From: Nocardioides jensenii JCM 1364 = NBRC 14755
GTDB taxonomy: Bacteria > Actinomycetota > Actinomycetes > Propionibacteriales > Nocardioidaceae
Length of the DNA stretch: 64,000 nucleotides
Direction: 5' to 3'
Assembly: GCF_001552535.1 (NCBI RefSeq)
Contig: NZ_BCRJ01000001.1
Coordinates: forward strand, 25,352-89,351
The notes under the pieces are model-generated. The model ran no database searches and was not told the origin of the DNA. It saw only the letters and a program-made list of their open reading frames with translations. Shown here piece by piece: positions 40,179 through 49,686 of this stretch (its first letter is position 1; the number at the start of each line of letters is the position of its first letter). Made by a program: the position numbers and the translations under genes.

Positions 40179-42437
40179 ATGGCATCGAAGAACGGAGTGA
40201 ACCTCGCCACCGCGTACGTGTCGCTCGTCGTCGAGGCATCCCAGGTGGCGCCCGAGGTGAAGAAGCAGTTCGCCGGCGTCTCCAAGGTCGCCGCCCGAAC
40301 CGGCAAGGAAGCCGGCAAGGCGTTCGGTGCCCCGATGGCCCAGCAGGCGTCCGCGTCCACAGCGGCGCTGAAGAAGTCGGTGGAGTCCGCCCAGTCCGCC
40401 GTCGTGAAGTCCTCCGAGAAGGTCACCCTCGCGCGACGCAAGGAAGAGGACCGGGCCGGCGCCCTGCGGGTGGCGGAGGCGAAGCTCCTCGACCTGCGCG
40501 AGTCCGGCAAGGCGAAGGCGTCCCAGCTGGCTGCCGCCGAGGAGCGTGTGGCCGCGGCGATGCGCGCCAACGACACGGCCACCGACACCACCCGCGACGC
40601 TGTCCGCGATCTGACGGTCGCGCAGAAGCGGGCCAAGATGAGCGCAGACGAGCTCACGAAGGCCGAGAGCACCCAGGCCACCCAGACCGATCGGGTCTCC
40701 GCGTCCACGAACCGGCTCCGGGACCGGTTCAAGGCGATGGGCCGCACCGGCCGCGATGAGCTCTCCGGCGTACAGCGTGAGACCGGCCGAGTCGGCGGAT
40801 CGTTGCGCCGCGTCGCCGGGCTGGCCGCCGGGCTGTTCGCAGCGGTCAGCATCAAGGAGCTGGTCGGCAGCACCATCACCGAAGCCTCCAACGCGGAGCA
40901 GTCCCTCGGCGCCACCGAGACCGTGTTCAAGAAGTTCGCCGACACGGTCATCAAGACGTCGAAGAAGGCGGCCCTGCAGTACGGGCTCTCGGCCAACGAG
41001 TACCGCGAGAACGCCAACCTGATCGGGTCGCTGTTCAAGAACCAAGGTGTCCCGATGCGCGAACTCGGTGCCGAAACAGACCGGATGATCGCGAAGGCCG
41101 GCGACCTCGCGGCGACCTTCGGTGGCACCACAGCGGAAGCTGTCGAGGCCCTCGGCTCTGCGTTCAAGGGTGAGTTCAACCCGATGGAGCGGTACGGCAT
41201 CAGCCTGCGGCAGTCGGTCATCAACACCGAGGCGTGGCGCCTGGCTGGCGTCAAGACAGAGTCCCAGTTCAAGAAGCTGTCCACGGCCACACAGGACGCC
41301 GCGAAGCGCCAGGCCACCACCAACCTGATCATGAAGCAGTCGAAGGACTCGACCGGCGCGTTCGCCAAGGAGTCCTCCACCCTGGCCGGGCAGCAGCAGC
41401 GACTCTCAGCTCAGTGGACCAACACCAAGGCGTCACTGGGTTCGGTGCTCCTCCCGCTGCTCACCCGCATGGCTGAGGGGATGAACAAGAAGGTCATCCC
41501 TGCGCTGCGGAAGTTCGGGCAGGAATTCAAGGCCGGTGAGGGTCTGGGCGGCAAGTTCGCCAACGTGCTGACCAAGGTCCGCGACGCAGTGTCCTCGGTC
41601 ATCGACTTCATCCGGAACAACCAGACGGTGGTCGCGGTGTTCGTCAGCATCATCGGCGCGGCCGCGCTTGCTGTCGCTGTCCTGACGGTGGCCCAGTGGG
41701 CGTTGAACATCGCGCTGACCGCCAACCCGATCGGTCTGATCGTGGTCGCCATCGCCGCCCTGGCAGCCGGCCTGGTCTACGCCTACAAGAAGTCCGAGAC
41801 CTTCCGGCTCGTCGTCGACACGATGTGGATGGTCCTGAAGAAGATCGCGTCGTTCTACTGGGCGATCTACGGGCCCGCGTTCCGGATGATCTGGGACCTG
41901 ATGAAGCTGGCCGCACAGTTCGTCACCGACGTACTGGTCCCGGCGTTCAAGCTCTTCTGGGACCGGCTCAAGGTGCTGGCCGCGTGGCTGTGGGAGAAGT
42001 TCCAGCCGGCCCTGGACATCATCAAGACGGTGCTCGGGAAGGTCATGGACGCGGCCAAGGTCGTGGGCAGGGTCATGGGTCGGGTGTTCGCGCGACTCCT
42101 CGCGCCGATCCAGGCTGCGATCGACAAGCTGCAGCTGCTCGTCGACAAGGCCAAGGAGGCCGTGGACTGGGCCAACAGGGCCGCCGGCAAGGGCGGCCAG
42201 TGGGGCCACTTCGGTGCTGACGACTACTTGGATCTGTTGGCGAACCCGTCACCGAAGACGGTCGCCCCGACACCGACGATCAAGCCCAGCAGCGCGCCGG
42301 CGAAGCGCCCCGAGGCGAACCCCCGTTCGGCGGCCCTGATCAACATCGAGACCGTCCGGTCGAACAACTACGACGACCTGATGATCCAGCTGACCCGCCG
42401 CAAGCAGGCCGCGACTCTGGGCGGGTTCCCCGCATGA
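40179..42437 (+). CDS. Tape measure protein
   Basis: A 752-residue protein with a long Ala/Lys/Glu coiled-coil N-terminal part (about 30-200), a TMP core (LVGSTITEASNAEQSLGATE, TTAEAVEALGSAFKGEFNPM) and hydrophobic helices at about 485-530 (VAVFVSIIGAAALAVAVLTV, NPIGLIVVAIAALAAGLVYA). It sets tail length and may help DNA entry. At the usual 0.15 nm per residue the tail would be about 110 nm (inference). Confidence 0.93.
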   Translation: MASKNGVNLATAYVSLVVEASQVAPEVKKQFAGVSKVAARTGKEAGKAFGAPMAQQASASTAALKKSVESAQSAVVKSSEKVTLARRKEEDRAGALRVAEAKLLDLRESGKAKASQLAAAEERVAAAMRANDTATDTTRDAVRDLTVAQKRAKMSADELTKAESTQATQTDRVSASTNRLRDRFKAMGRTGRDELSGVQRETGRVGGSLRRVAGLAAGLFAAVSIKELVGSTITEASNAEQSLGATETVFKKFADTVIKTSKKAALQYGLSANEYRENANLIGSLFKNQGVPMRELGAETDRMIAKAGDLAATFGGTTAEAVEALGSAFKGEFNPMERYGISLRQSVINTEAWRLAGVKTESQFKKLSTATQDAAKRQATTNLIMKQSKDSTGAFAKESSTLAGQQQRLSAQWTNTKASLGSVLLPLLTRMAEGMNKKVIPALRKFGQEFKAGEGLGGKFANVLTKVRDAVSSVIDFIRNNQTVVAVFVSIIGAAALAVAVLTVAQWALNIALTANPIGLIVVAIAALAAGLVYAYKKSETFRLVVDTMWMVLKKIASFYWAIYGPAFRMIWDLMKLAAQFVTDVLVPAFKLFWDRLKVLAAWLWEKFQPALDIIKTVLGKVMDAAKVVGRVMGRVFARLLAPIQAAIDKLQLLVDKAKEAVDWANRAAGKGGQWGHFGADDYLDLLANPSPKTVAPTPTIKPSSAPAKRPEANPRSAALINIETVRSNNYDDLMIQLTRRKQAATLGGFPA

Positions 42438-42877
42438 GCCGCCTCGAGGTGTGGATCGCCCGGGCCGGGCTGTCGCTGCCTGACCTCTACGTCACGGGTG
42501 ACCCGTCGTGCCGGGCCACGGCGCCGTTCTGGATCCCTGCTGATGGGATCTCCACCCCGGACTTCTCCTGGCGTCTCGGGTACGCCCCGGACTCGCCATG
42601 GGTCCCCGGGAAGAAACTCCTCTCCGCGGTACTCGAGGCGTCGTCGATCCCCTTGAGCGTCTACGCCTCCGGGAACTCCCCCGGTCACCTGGCGGAGTTG
42701 AAGGCCGAACTCGAGGCGGCGGTGTCGCAGTTCGTCTACACCACCACGATCAGCGTCGACGGCCAGGAGCAGTCGTGGTCGTGCGATCCGGCGTTCCCCC
42801 AGTGGGGTGCGCTGACGCACGGCATGTCAGAGAAGCACCTGGCCCGGGGCGCTCTCGTGATCCCTGTGAACCCCTGA
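42434..42877 (+). CDS. Minor tail protein
   Basis: A 147-residue protein immediately after the tape measure, by 4-base overlap. Landmarks are LEVWIARAGLSLPDLYVTGD, WRLGYAPDSPWVPGKKLLSA and a beta-rich C-terminus with GQEQSWSCDP. By order it corresponds to a distal tail component. No enzymatic motif. Confidence 0.75.
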   Translation: MSRLEVWIARAGLSLPDLYVTGDPSCRATAPFWIPADGISTPDFSWRLGYAPDSPWVPGKKLLSAVLEASSIPLSVYASGNSPGHLAELKAELEAAVSQFVYTTTISVDGQEQSWSCDPAFPQWGALTHGMSEKHLARGALVIPVNP

Positions 42878-42887
42878 GGAGGACGAG

Positions 42888-43295
42888 ATGCCGATCCGTG
42901 ACGTGGCTGCGATGAACGCCAGCCTGGACAACGACTACGGCACCACCCGTGGACCCAACGCGCCGGCCGAGCACGAGCTGGCGTTGTTCTCCGGTGACCC
43001 GATGGACGGTGGTGTTGAGGTCTCCGGCGGCGGGTACTCCCGCGTGACCGTGACCGAGGCTGACTGGGCGGCCGCGGCGGACGGCGAGAAGTCGCTGCTC
43101 GAGACCGTCGAGTTCCCACCGACGACCGACGAATGGGAAGACGACGTCACCCACTTCGCTCTGATCGCTGCCGGCGAAGTGATGTGGGACTGCGCCCCAC
43201 TCGCTGACGACCTGGTCATCACCGGCCCCGGCACTGGTCCGGCGATCACGATCACCCTGTTTCACGCCGATGTGCTCGAACCCCAGGAGGACTGA
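42888..43295 (+). CDS. Minor tail protein
   Basis: A 135-residue beta-rich protein (ELALFSGDPMDGGVEVSGGG, TVEFPPTTDEWEDDVTHFAL, ITITLFHADVLEP) typical of small actinophage tail proteins that follow the distal tail gene. AGGAGG precedes ATG 42888. Specific role unknown. Confidence 0.68.
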   Translation: MPIRDVAAMNASLDNDYGTTRGPNAPAEHELALFSGDPMDGGVEVSGGGYSRVTVTEADWAAAADGEKSLLETVEFPPTTDEWEDDVTHFALIAAGEVMWDCAPLADDLVITGPGTGPAITITLFHADVLEPQED

Positions 43296-43298
43296 CAG

Positions 43299-43709
43299 AT
43301 GGCCGTTCGATTGAGCGAGACCGTCCGCAACGCGATGCTGGACGACGTCGCCGCTGCAGTGGACGGTGGAGCCGGGTCAGGGTTGCTGCGGATCTACACC
43401 GGCCCCCAGCCAGCCGACGCCGCCGCGGCCGCGACAGGGACGCTGCTGGTGGAGATCGCCCTCTCGGACCCGGCGTTCGTGCCGTCCACTGCAGCGGTGC
43501 TGGAGTTCGACGTCACCATCCCCCCGGAGGCCCCCGCGGTCGGCAACGGGCAGGCGGGGTGGGCGCGACTGTTGGACTCGGCCGAGGCCCCGGTGCTGGA
43601 CGCGTCGGTGGGTGTGGTGGGTGCGGACATCTTGGTGAACACGTCCGTGGTCGCGACCGGGCAGACGATCAAGGTGCTCGGCGGTTCACTGTCGTTGCCG
43701 GCAGCTTGA
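43299..43709 (+). CDS. Minor tail protein
   Basis: A 136-residue protein beginning with a helix (VRLSETVRNAMLDDVAAAVD) and continuing as beta segments (GLLRIYTGPQPADAAAAATG, VLEFDVTIPPEAPAVGNGQA). The pattern is that of small actinophage tail-tip proteins. ATG 43299 is three bases after the preceding stop. Confidence 0.68.
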   Translation: MAVRLSETVRNAMLDDVAAAVDGGAGSGLLRIYTGPQPADAAAAATGTLLVEIALSDPAFVPSTAAVLEFDVTIPPEAPAVGNGQAGWARLLDSAEAPVLDASVGVVGADILVNTSVVATGQTIKVLGGSLSLPAA

Positions 43710-43720
43710 GGGCCTGAACC

Positions 43721-46700
43721 GTGGCCACTCGCCTCTACCTCCCTTCCTCAGGCGCCCCGGCGGTCGCACCTGCCGCGAGCGGCGAGTGGGATGAAGCATC
43801 GGGGCTGGTGTTCCCGACGTCGCCGAGGTGGTCCGGCACTCCGCTGACCGAGCACGTTCTGCACACGACTCCGGCTGATGTCCTGTCGGGGCTGCTGGTG
43901 CAGCTCGTGTCGCCTCCACTGTTGGTGTCGGAGGTGTCGGGTACGTTGCGTGCTCGGGTGCCGATCTGGCACACGGGTTTCAGCGGCGCCAGCACCACCG
44001 ATTCCAATCGCCGTTTGCGGGTCATCGTCTCGGTGTGGTCGGCGGACGGGTCCACGCTGCGTGGGATTGCGTGCGACGAGACCGACCCCGAGCAGAACGG
44101 GTACCCGATCCAGCGTCTCGACGAGGGGTTCGTCTCGCCGGACTTCGCGCGGCGATGTGAGTTGACTCCTGTCGCGGTGACGCCGGGTGACATCTTGTCG
44201 ATCGAGATCGGCGTCAAGCTCGACAGGGGCTTGAACGCGTCGTCCCCGTCGTGGGACCTCGCTGCCGGTTTCCAGTACGGCGACCCGTTCGGGTTGAAGG
44301 ACACCCTCGCCAACGGCAACACGGGGACTTTGGCCAACGACCCACGGACGTGGGAGCGCGCGTTCGTGGAGTTCTCCCAGTCTGACCTCGTCGACCCCGG
44401 TCCTGCGGCGCTCCTCGCTGCTGCTGTGGCGCCGGTGCCGACCATGGACGCCAGGGTGCACTTCTTCGTGCCCGTCGAGGTGACCGCGGCCGCCGTCTTG
44501 CCCAGGCCCACGTTGTCGATGTCCCTCGTCGCTCCGTACAGCAGTGACACCTCGAACCGTGTCGGTGGTCGCACCCGCAGGGGTGTGGCCCTGGCGGAGT
44601 GGTTCCCCGCTGTGGTGGACCCACCCGTCACGGTGGCCGCCGCGAAGAAGGCGATGAACCGGGTCCGTGCGATCGCGTACGACGTACCCATCTTCGACCA
44701 GGACACGATGCCGACCCTGGTTGAGTCGGAGAAGGTCGAAGGCGATCACCGGGACCGGATCATCGTGGGCGGCAAGGACGTCACGTACTTCCGTGGCATC
44801 CCGACCCCGCTCCCGGCCTACCAGCTGACCGAGCCCCTGCTCTACGGGACCGCCACCCTCGAGCTCCCGCAGGTGTCGGCGTGCTTCGAGACCCCCGGTG
44901 TCGGTGCCCTGTCCTGGTTGAAGCCCGGCGCGAACGTGATCATCCAGCGGGTCAACCCGACCACCGGTGTCGTCGCAGTCACCGACTACCGCGGCATCGT
45001 GGTCGCGTTCAACACCCGCGGCAACTCGTTGTCCGTCGAGGTCGGTGGCCACGCCTCGGGCCGGGCCGCGTTGCGGAACAAGCAGACCCCCATCGTCACG
45101 TGGACCAATGACCTGGGCCGGGTCGCGTGGCACGACATCCGCGCACTCGGGTTGCAGATGCGGCCCCGGCTCGGCCCGACCACCGGGATCCAGATGCTGT
45201 CGTGGGGTGGCGGGTCGCACCTGGACCACCTCCTCGAGGTGTGCGCCAAGGCGGTCCGTAGGAACGGTGACCAGTGGACGATCATGCCGGTGCAGGACGG
45301 CTCGTACCGGATGACGTTGAAGGACCGGACGACGATCCACGGGACGGCCTACCTCGACGCGGCCCACACGGTCGGGGACCTGCGGCGTGACATCGCTGAG
45401 GAACCGAACCGGATCTACGCCAGTGGTGTGAGCTCGCAGGGCCTGCGGATCAAGTTCGCGAACTACCCCGGCCTCCGCAAGACCCGCCCCGCGCCGTACC
45501 CCTACACCGACGGGTCAGCGTTCGGGGCCGGCACCACCGACTCGGACACCGACACCGGTGACGGGGTCTCCGCGCTGATCTGGCGCCTGGAGACCATGGG
45601 CTACCTGACCATGCGGGACCTGCCCGGCGGGTACGACGACGATGTCGTCGACGCGGTCAAGGACCTGCAGGAAGACGCCGGCCTCCCGCTGACGGGGAAC
45701 GTGAACCATGCGACGTGGGCGGCCCTGTTCGACCTGTCCGCGACCGGGTGGTCGCTGGGCAACGCGGGCATCCGTCCGGCCGCGCAGCGCACCGCCACGA
45801 TGCTGTGGCGGCGCACCAGCTCGGGGTCGGTGATCGCACGGAACCCGAACTACAACAAGCGGGTCCTGCCGGTGGACCGCAACGTCGCGATGGGGAACGG
45901 GTTCACCAAGTCTCAGATCCGTGCATGGGCGAAGGGACAGCTCGCCACGGGTGACAACTGGGTCGGGACCATCGTCTTCAACACCGGCGCCATCCCCGCC
46001 GGGAACCACACCCCCGGCGACCCCGTCACGTCCATGCTCAGGTCGAGGAACATCCGCCCCGGCATGAACCTCCGCCTCCCCCTGTTCGGGGGTGGGATCA
46101 CCGTGCACGTCTCCGGGATCACCGTCTCCTCCGAAGGCATCGTCACCGCCGTCGTCGACACCCAGGCCCGTGACGCCATGCAGGCCTGGGAGGTCATCCA
46201 GCGGAACCGGGACTCCCGCAACAACCCCGCCCGCCTGTTCATGGCCCAGCACCGCTCCTCCACCGTCGACAAGGACGCCCTGGTCACCTACGACGCCGAC
46301 ATGGGTGGAGTCACCGACCCCATCAAGCTCGACGGTGGAGAGTGGAACGTCTTCCCCGTCGTCGCCGGGCAGGCCGGGACGATCGCGAGGTTGGCCCTCG
46401 ACCTCGGGGAGTGGACGGAGTACGTCGTCGCGATCTTCGGGCGCCGTGTCGGACGCAAGTACCTGCAGGCCGCTGTCCCCGCACCCCTCACGAAGGAGGG
46501 GAAGAAGCGGTGGGTCAAGGAGTCCGTACGCCGCAAGCTCGACCGGGACCGGGTGCTGCTCTACGTCGCCGGCGACGACGAACAACCGTGCGGCTACTTC
46601 CCCGGCGCGAAAGCCACCGGCGACGGTGACGTCGTCGAGCAGGTCACCGGTAGGTGGGAGGACGACGGCGGGTTCGGGTACGCCACCTTCCGCGAACCCG

Positions 46701-46786
46701 TCCTGTACGTCGCGATCTGGCCCAACCAGGACGCAGTCGTCAAGGGCGGCCGGGTCATGTGGCCCCAGTCCGAGGAAGGGTCCTGA
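43721..46786 (+). CDS. Large minor tail protein with inserted peptidoglycan-binding domain
   Basis: A 1021-residue tail-tip protein. The first 300 residues are beta-rich. A baseplate/hub-like region spans about 330-590. A peptidoglycan_1-type module (SALIWRLETMGYLTMRDLPG, DVVDAVKDLQEDAGLPLTGN, NHATWAALF) lies near residues 608-670. The C-terminal 300 residues include a structured Trp/Tyr-rich region. It is probably the tail hub and may contact cell wall during adsorption. No catalytic motif for wall cleavage was seen. GTG 43721 starts the gene. Confidence 0.82.
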   Translation: MATRLYLPSSGAPAVAPAASGEWDEASGLVFPTSPRWSGTPLTEHVLHTTPADVLSGLLVQLVSPPLLVSEVSGTLRARVPIWHTGFSGASTTDSNRRLRVIVSVWSADGSTLRGIACDETDPEQNGYPIQRLDEGFVSPDFARRCELTPVAVTPGDILSIEIGVKLDRGLNASSPSWDLAAGFQYGDPFGLKDTLANGNTGTLANDPRTWERAFVEFSQSDLVDPGPAALLAAAVAPVPTMDARVHFFVPVEVTAAAVLPRPTLSMSLVAPYSSDTSNRVGGRTRRGVALAEWFPAVVDPPVTVAAAKKAMNRVRAIAYDVPIFDQDTMPTLVESEKVEGDHRDRIIVGGKDVTYFRGIPTPLPAYQLTEPLLYGTATLELPQVSACFETPGVGALSWLKPGANVIIQRVNPTTGVVAVTDYRGIVVAFNTRGNSLSVEVGGHASGRAALRNKQTPIVTWTNDLGRVAWHDIRALGLQMRPRLGPTTGIQMLSWGGGSHLDHLLEVCAKAVRRNGDQWTIMPVQDGSYRMTLKDRTTIHGTAYLDAAHTVGDLRRDIAEEPNRIYASGVSSQGLRIKFANYPGLRKTRPAPYPYTDGSAFGAGTTDSDTDTGDGVSALIWRLETMGYLTMRDLPGGYDDDVVDAVKDLQEDAGLPLTGNVNHATWAALFDLSATGWSLGNAGIRPAAQRTATMLWRRTSSGSVIARNPNYNKRVLPVDRNVAMGNGFTKSQIRAWAKGQLATGDNWVGTIVFNTGAIPAGNHTPGDPVTSMLRSRNIRPGMNLRLPLFGGGITVHVSGITVSSEGIVTAVVDTQARDAMQAWEVIQRNRDSRNNPARLFMAQHRSSTVDKDALVTYDADMGGVTDPIKLDGGEWNVFPVVAGQAGTIARLALDLGEWTEYVVAIFGRRVGRKYLQAAVPAPLTKEGKKRWVKESVRRKLDRDRVLLYVAGDDEQPCGYFPGAKATGDGDVVEQVTGRWEDDGGFGYATFREPVLYVAIWPNQDAVVKGGRVMWPQSEEGS

Positions 46787-46787
46787 C

Positions 46788-47615
46788 GTGGCCCTCGTGA
46801 CCGCGACGCTCCGGGAAGACTTCAACTCCGGCATCATCGGTCAGTCGATCACCACAGAGAACACGAACCTGACGTTCGTCACCCCGGGGTGCTTCTTCGG
46901 TGACGGCTACGCCGGCACGACCGGCATGGAGGGGTACGCCGACCTCACCGAGGTAAATGGGTTCGCCGGCTTCGCCGGCTGGGGCCCCGGAAGTTTCGCC
47001 TTCAAGCCCACCTTCGTCGACGTGTCCAGTTACCCGGTGAACAGCGTCGCAGGCCTGGCGCTCGGCGGCTGGTGCGCTGTCGTGGCAAGCGAACCGCCAC
47101 TCGCAGCCCAAGCATTCAGCGGCCCCTACATGGTCGGCGACCCGGCCGGAACAAGTATCCCCGCACAAGGCACCATCCCCCCAGGTCTGTACCACTCGGT
47201 CATCGACGAGACCGGACAGTTCTTTCACTGGGTCGCTGGCACCGAGGTGTTCGGGCACTGGCTCTCGTTCAGCTCAACGTTCGACGGCACCACCATTTCC
47301 GATGTCACCTATCGGAACCTCGATACCGGGGCCGTTCTTGCGACCTTCCCGGACGTGCCGGCGGCTCCGGCGATCGTGGACAACTACCCCATCATGTGGG
47401 GCGCTCAAGCCGGACAGGGTGGGCTCCGGGAATCGATCGGGTTCCCGTGGCGCCTGTGGATCAGCAACCGAATCGACAACGTGCAGCTCGGTGCCGACCC
47501 CACCGAGATCCCCCCGGTCCGCCAGTACCCCCGCACCGACGGCCGCGGCCACTCCTCTGCCCGCCGCCTCGTCGGTGGCGTGCCCCGTAACCGTCTCGTG
47601 GGAGGACACCCCTGA
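46788..47615 (+). CDS. Minor tail / adhesion-like protein
   Basis: A 275-residue beta-rich protein from GTG, lying one base after the hub stop. Jelly-roll-like features (TATLREDFNSGIIGQSITTE, GLYHSVIDETGQFFHWVAGT, FGHWLSFSSTFDGTTISDVT) suggest a concanavalin-like or carbohydrate-binding fold. It could be a second receptor-binding component. Family not recognised. Confidence 0.65.
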   Translation: MALVTATLREDFNSGIIGQSITTENTNLTFVTPGCFFGDGYAGTTGMEGYADLTEVNGFAGFAGWGPGSFAFKPTFVDVSSYPVNSVAGLALGGWCAVVASEPPLAAQAFSGPYMVGDPAGTSIPAQGTIPPGLYHSVIDETGQFFHWVAGTEVFGHWLSFSSTFDGTTISDVTYRNLDTGAVLATFPDVPAAPAIVDNYPIMWGAQAGQGGLRESIGFPWRLWISNRIDNVQLGADPTEIPPVRQYPRTDGRGHSSARRLVGGVPRNRLVGGHP

Positions 47616-47935
47616 TGGCCGAAGAGGACTTCACGTCCGGGGAGATGCTGCGGGCCCTTCAGGCGATCACCGGCACCCAGCAGGCGATGACGGCCGAGAT
47701 CAAAGAACTCCGCGCCGAGATCGGCCGCACCTACGTCCCCCGCGGCGAGTGGGTCGAGGCACGCAAGGGCGACGGTCGACGGATGGCCGCGGTCGAGGCC
47801 GACGTCGACACCCTCCAGAAGTCACGCGAGGGCGATCAGTCATGGCGGCGCACGTCGTCTCTCACCCTGGCAGTCGCTGCCATCGGGTGGGTTCTCACGA
47901 TCCTCGCATTGGTACTCATGGTGGTGTTGAAGTGA
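47615..47935 (+). CDS. Coiled-coil membrane protein before the lysis genes
   Basis: A 106-residue protein with a coiled coil (about 15-75, MTAEIKELRAEIGRT and MAAVEADVDTLQKSREGDQ) and a C-terminal transmembrane helix (LAVAAIGWVLTILALVLMVV). It is the positional counterpart of the membrane/coiled-coil gene at 278 in prophage 1. The topology resembles haemolysin-XhlA-like or holin-accessory proteins. Confidence 0.68.
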   Translation: MAEEDFTSGEMLRALQAITGTQQAMTAEIKELRAEIGRTYVPRGEWVEARKGDGRRMAAVEADVDTLQKSREGDQSWRRTSSLTLAVAAIGWVLTILALVLMVVLK

Positions 47936-48603
47936 AGCAGTTCAAGACATCAGAACGAACGGTGCACGTCGCGTGGGGGCTGGCGGTGGTGCTCTTCGTC
48001 GCGACCCTCGTGGTCGGCGCCGTCGGGTTCGCCTCCCTGTCCCGCAACTACGACTCCCTCGAGGAGCGAGCCGACGCCGGCCGCGCTGACCGGGCAGACC
48101 TGCGGGTGTCCCTGACCGAGCAGCAGGCTGCGTTGCAGGAAGCGAACCGGCGCCTACGCTCCGCTGGGAAGCAGCCGGTGGCCGAACCCGACGTCGACGC
48201 ACCCGACCCGGCCCCACTCATCGGGCAGCGTGGCCAGTCCTGTGTCGAGGAGCTCGGCCTCGCATCGTGCCGTGGCCCTCGTGGGTTCACCGGCGTCAAG
48301 GGCAAGACCGGCCAGGACGGTGACACCGTCGTCGGGCCAGCTGGTGCGAACGGGCAAGACGGCGACACTGTCGTCGGTCCCCAGGGCCCACCCGGCCCGG
48401 CCGGAGAGAAGGGCGCCACCGGCGACACCGGACCCCAAGGACCACAAGGCCCCGCCGGTGCGGACGGGAAGCCCGGCACCGCCACCCCCGGCGGCTACGC
48501 GTGCCCTGATGGCCAGTACGTCGCAGGGTTCACCATCGCCTCCGATGGGACGGTCGCCCTCGACTGCCGCACCCCCGCGAGCCTGCCACCCGGTCAGGGC
48601 TGA
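47932..48603 (+). CDS. Membrane-anchored collagen-like protein
   Basis: A 223-residue protein: N-terminal transmembrane helix (about 13-35), coiled coil (about 40-80), a Cys-flanked segment, then a collagen-like Gly-X-Y stretch of about 25 triplets (for example GPQGPPGPAGEKGATG) and a C-terminal domain with two Cys (GYACPDGQYVAGF, LDCRTP). Collagen triplets normally serve as trimeric stalks. Here the stalk would project from the membrane, next to lysis genes, rather than be part of the tail. GTG 47932 overlaps the previous stop. Confidence 0.78.
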   Translation: MKQFKTSERTVHVAWGLAVVLFVATLVVGAVGFASLSRNYDSLEERADAGRADRADLRVSLTEQQAALQEANRRLRSAGKQPVAEPDVDAPDPAPLIGQRGQSCVEELGLASCRGPRGFTGVKGKTGQDGDTVVGPAGANGQDGDTVVGPQGPPGPAGEKGATGDTGPQGPQGPAGADGKPGTATPGGYACPDGQYVAGFTIASDGTVALDCRTPASLPPGQG

Positions 48604-48610
48604 AGCGCCC

Positions 48611-49345
48611 GTGCTCCACGCATCCGGCAGGTACAGCAGGTCCCGCAGAGTCCGCCGGAGGATCACCCTCGCCCAACGCAAGCGGTCGAAGATGATCACC
48701 CGCACCGAAGCAACCACCGGCACCCAGTTCCGCACCAAGGCCTGGGGGGTGTTCCGCAAGCCGGGCCCCCGCGCCCGCGGTGACGTGACCGTCGAGCACC
48801 ACCGCACCCCATGGAAGCGGCTCGCCGGGTACGCCGTACGCCTCTCCTCGAAGCGGTACCTCGGTGGGAAGAAGGAATGCTGGGCCGCCGTCACGGTCTA
48901 CCGGCTCCGCGGCAGTGACCGGACCAGGGTCGTCGTCGGTGTCCACATGCCCGCCCGTGTCGAGGGCCCGCTCCTGCGTGGCACGAACACCGTCGACACG
49001 AACGCATGGACCGACGCACTGGCCCAGCTCGGCCGCCTCGTCGCGGAGCTGCGAGAGAAGTGCCCGCACGCGGAGATCGTCGTCGTCGGCGACTGGAACG
49101 TGAACCTGCGGAACAAGCACTTCCGCGACCTGATCGCCCGGCAGCTCCGCCTCACCGCCGCTGCCCCGGTCAACAGCAACGGCAAGCGGATCCCCTGGTC
49201 CCGGGTCCGTGGGACGCACGGTGGCCGGGTCATCGACTGGGCCTTCACCAACCGGCACACCACCGTCAAGGTCCTGCCCTCCAACGCGGCGTCCGACCAC
49301 CGCCCCATCGACATCACCATCCACCCACGCAAGGAGGCGGCGTGA
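48611..49345 (+). CDS. EEP-family (endonuclease/exonuclease/phosphatase-like) protein
   Basis: A 244-residue protein with EEP landmarks: TRTEAT (Glu33, candidate metal ligand), VVGDWNVNLRN (GDWN 160-163), VRGTHGGRVIDWAF and SDHRPID (228-231). It is homologous to the N-terminal half of the prophage 1 lysin at 1199 (both begin LHASG and share GDWN/GTHG/SDH spacing). Here it is a stand-alone protein with an extra basic N-terminus, two genes before the amidase. Substrate unknown: nucleic acid, phosphoester or lipid are all possible in this superfamily. Confidence 0.78.
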   Translation: MLHASGRYSRSRRVRRRITLAQRKRSKMITRTEATTGTQFRTKAWGVFRKPGPRARGDVTVEHHRTPWKRLAGYAVRLSSKRYLGGKKECWAAVTVYRLRGSDRTRVVVGVHMPARVEGPLLRGTNTVDTNAWTDALAQLGRLVAELREKCPHAEIVVVGDWNVNLRNKHFRDLIARQLRLTAAAPVNSNGKRIPWSRVRGTHGGRVIDWAFTNRHTTVKVLPSNAASDHRPIDITIHPRKEAA

Positions 49346-49686
49346 CCGCGCGAGCGAAGCCAGCCCACCCTGACCGCGTGCACTTCTGGTGCCCCGGCTG
49401 CGAGGAAGTCCACGGCATCACTGTCGGCACGTGGACCTGGAACGGCGACCTCGAACGTCCGACGTTCTCGCCCTCCATCCTCATCCGCGGCAACCAGTGG
49501 CCCAAGGGCGAGTACCCGGAGTACTACAAGCCCGCTCACCCGGACGTCCAGCCGGGAGATGACACGGTGTGCCACTCCTTCGTGACCGTCGGCCGGATCC
49601 AGTTCCTCGGCGACTGCACCCACGAGCTCGCTGGCCAGACCGTCGACCTGCCTGCCTGGCCAGACGACACAAGGAGCGACGCATGA
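49342..49686 (+). CDS. DUF6527-like zinc-binding phage protein
   Basis: A 114-residue protein with FWCPGCEEVHGI, TWTWNGDLERPTFSPSIL and CHSFVTVGRIQFLGDCTHEL, which match my recollection of DUF6527, a phage-enriched family of unknown function with four Cys/His likely binding zinc. It overlaps both EEP and amidase genes, so the three are translated together. Confidence 0.75.
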   Translation: MTARAKPAHPDRVHFWCPGCEEVHGITVGTWTWNGDLERPTFSPSILIRGNQWPKGEYPEYYKPAHPDVQPGDDTVCHSFVTVGRIQFLGDCTHELAGQTVDLPAWPDDTRSDA

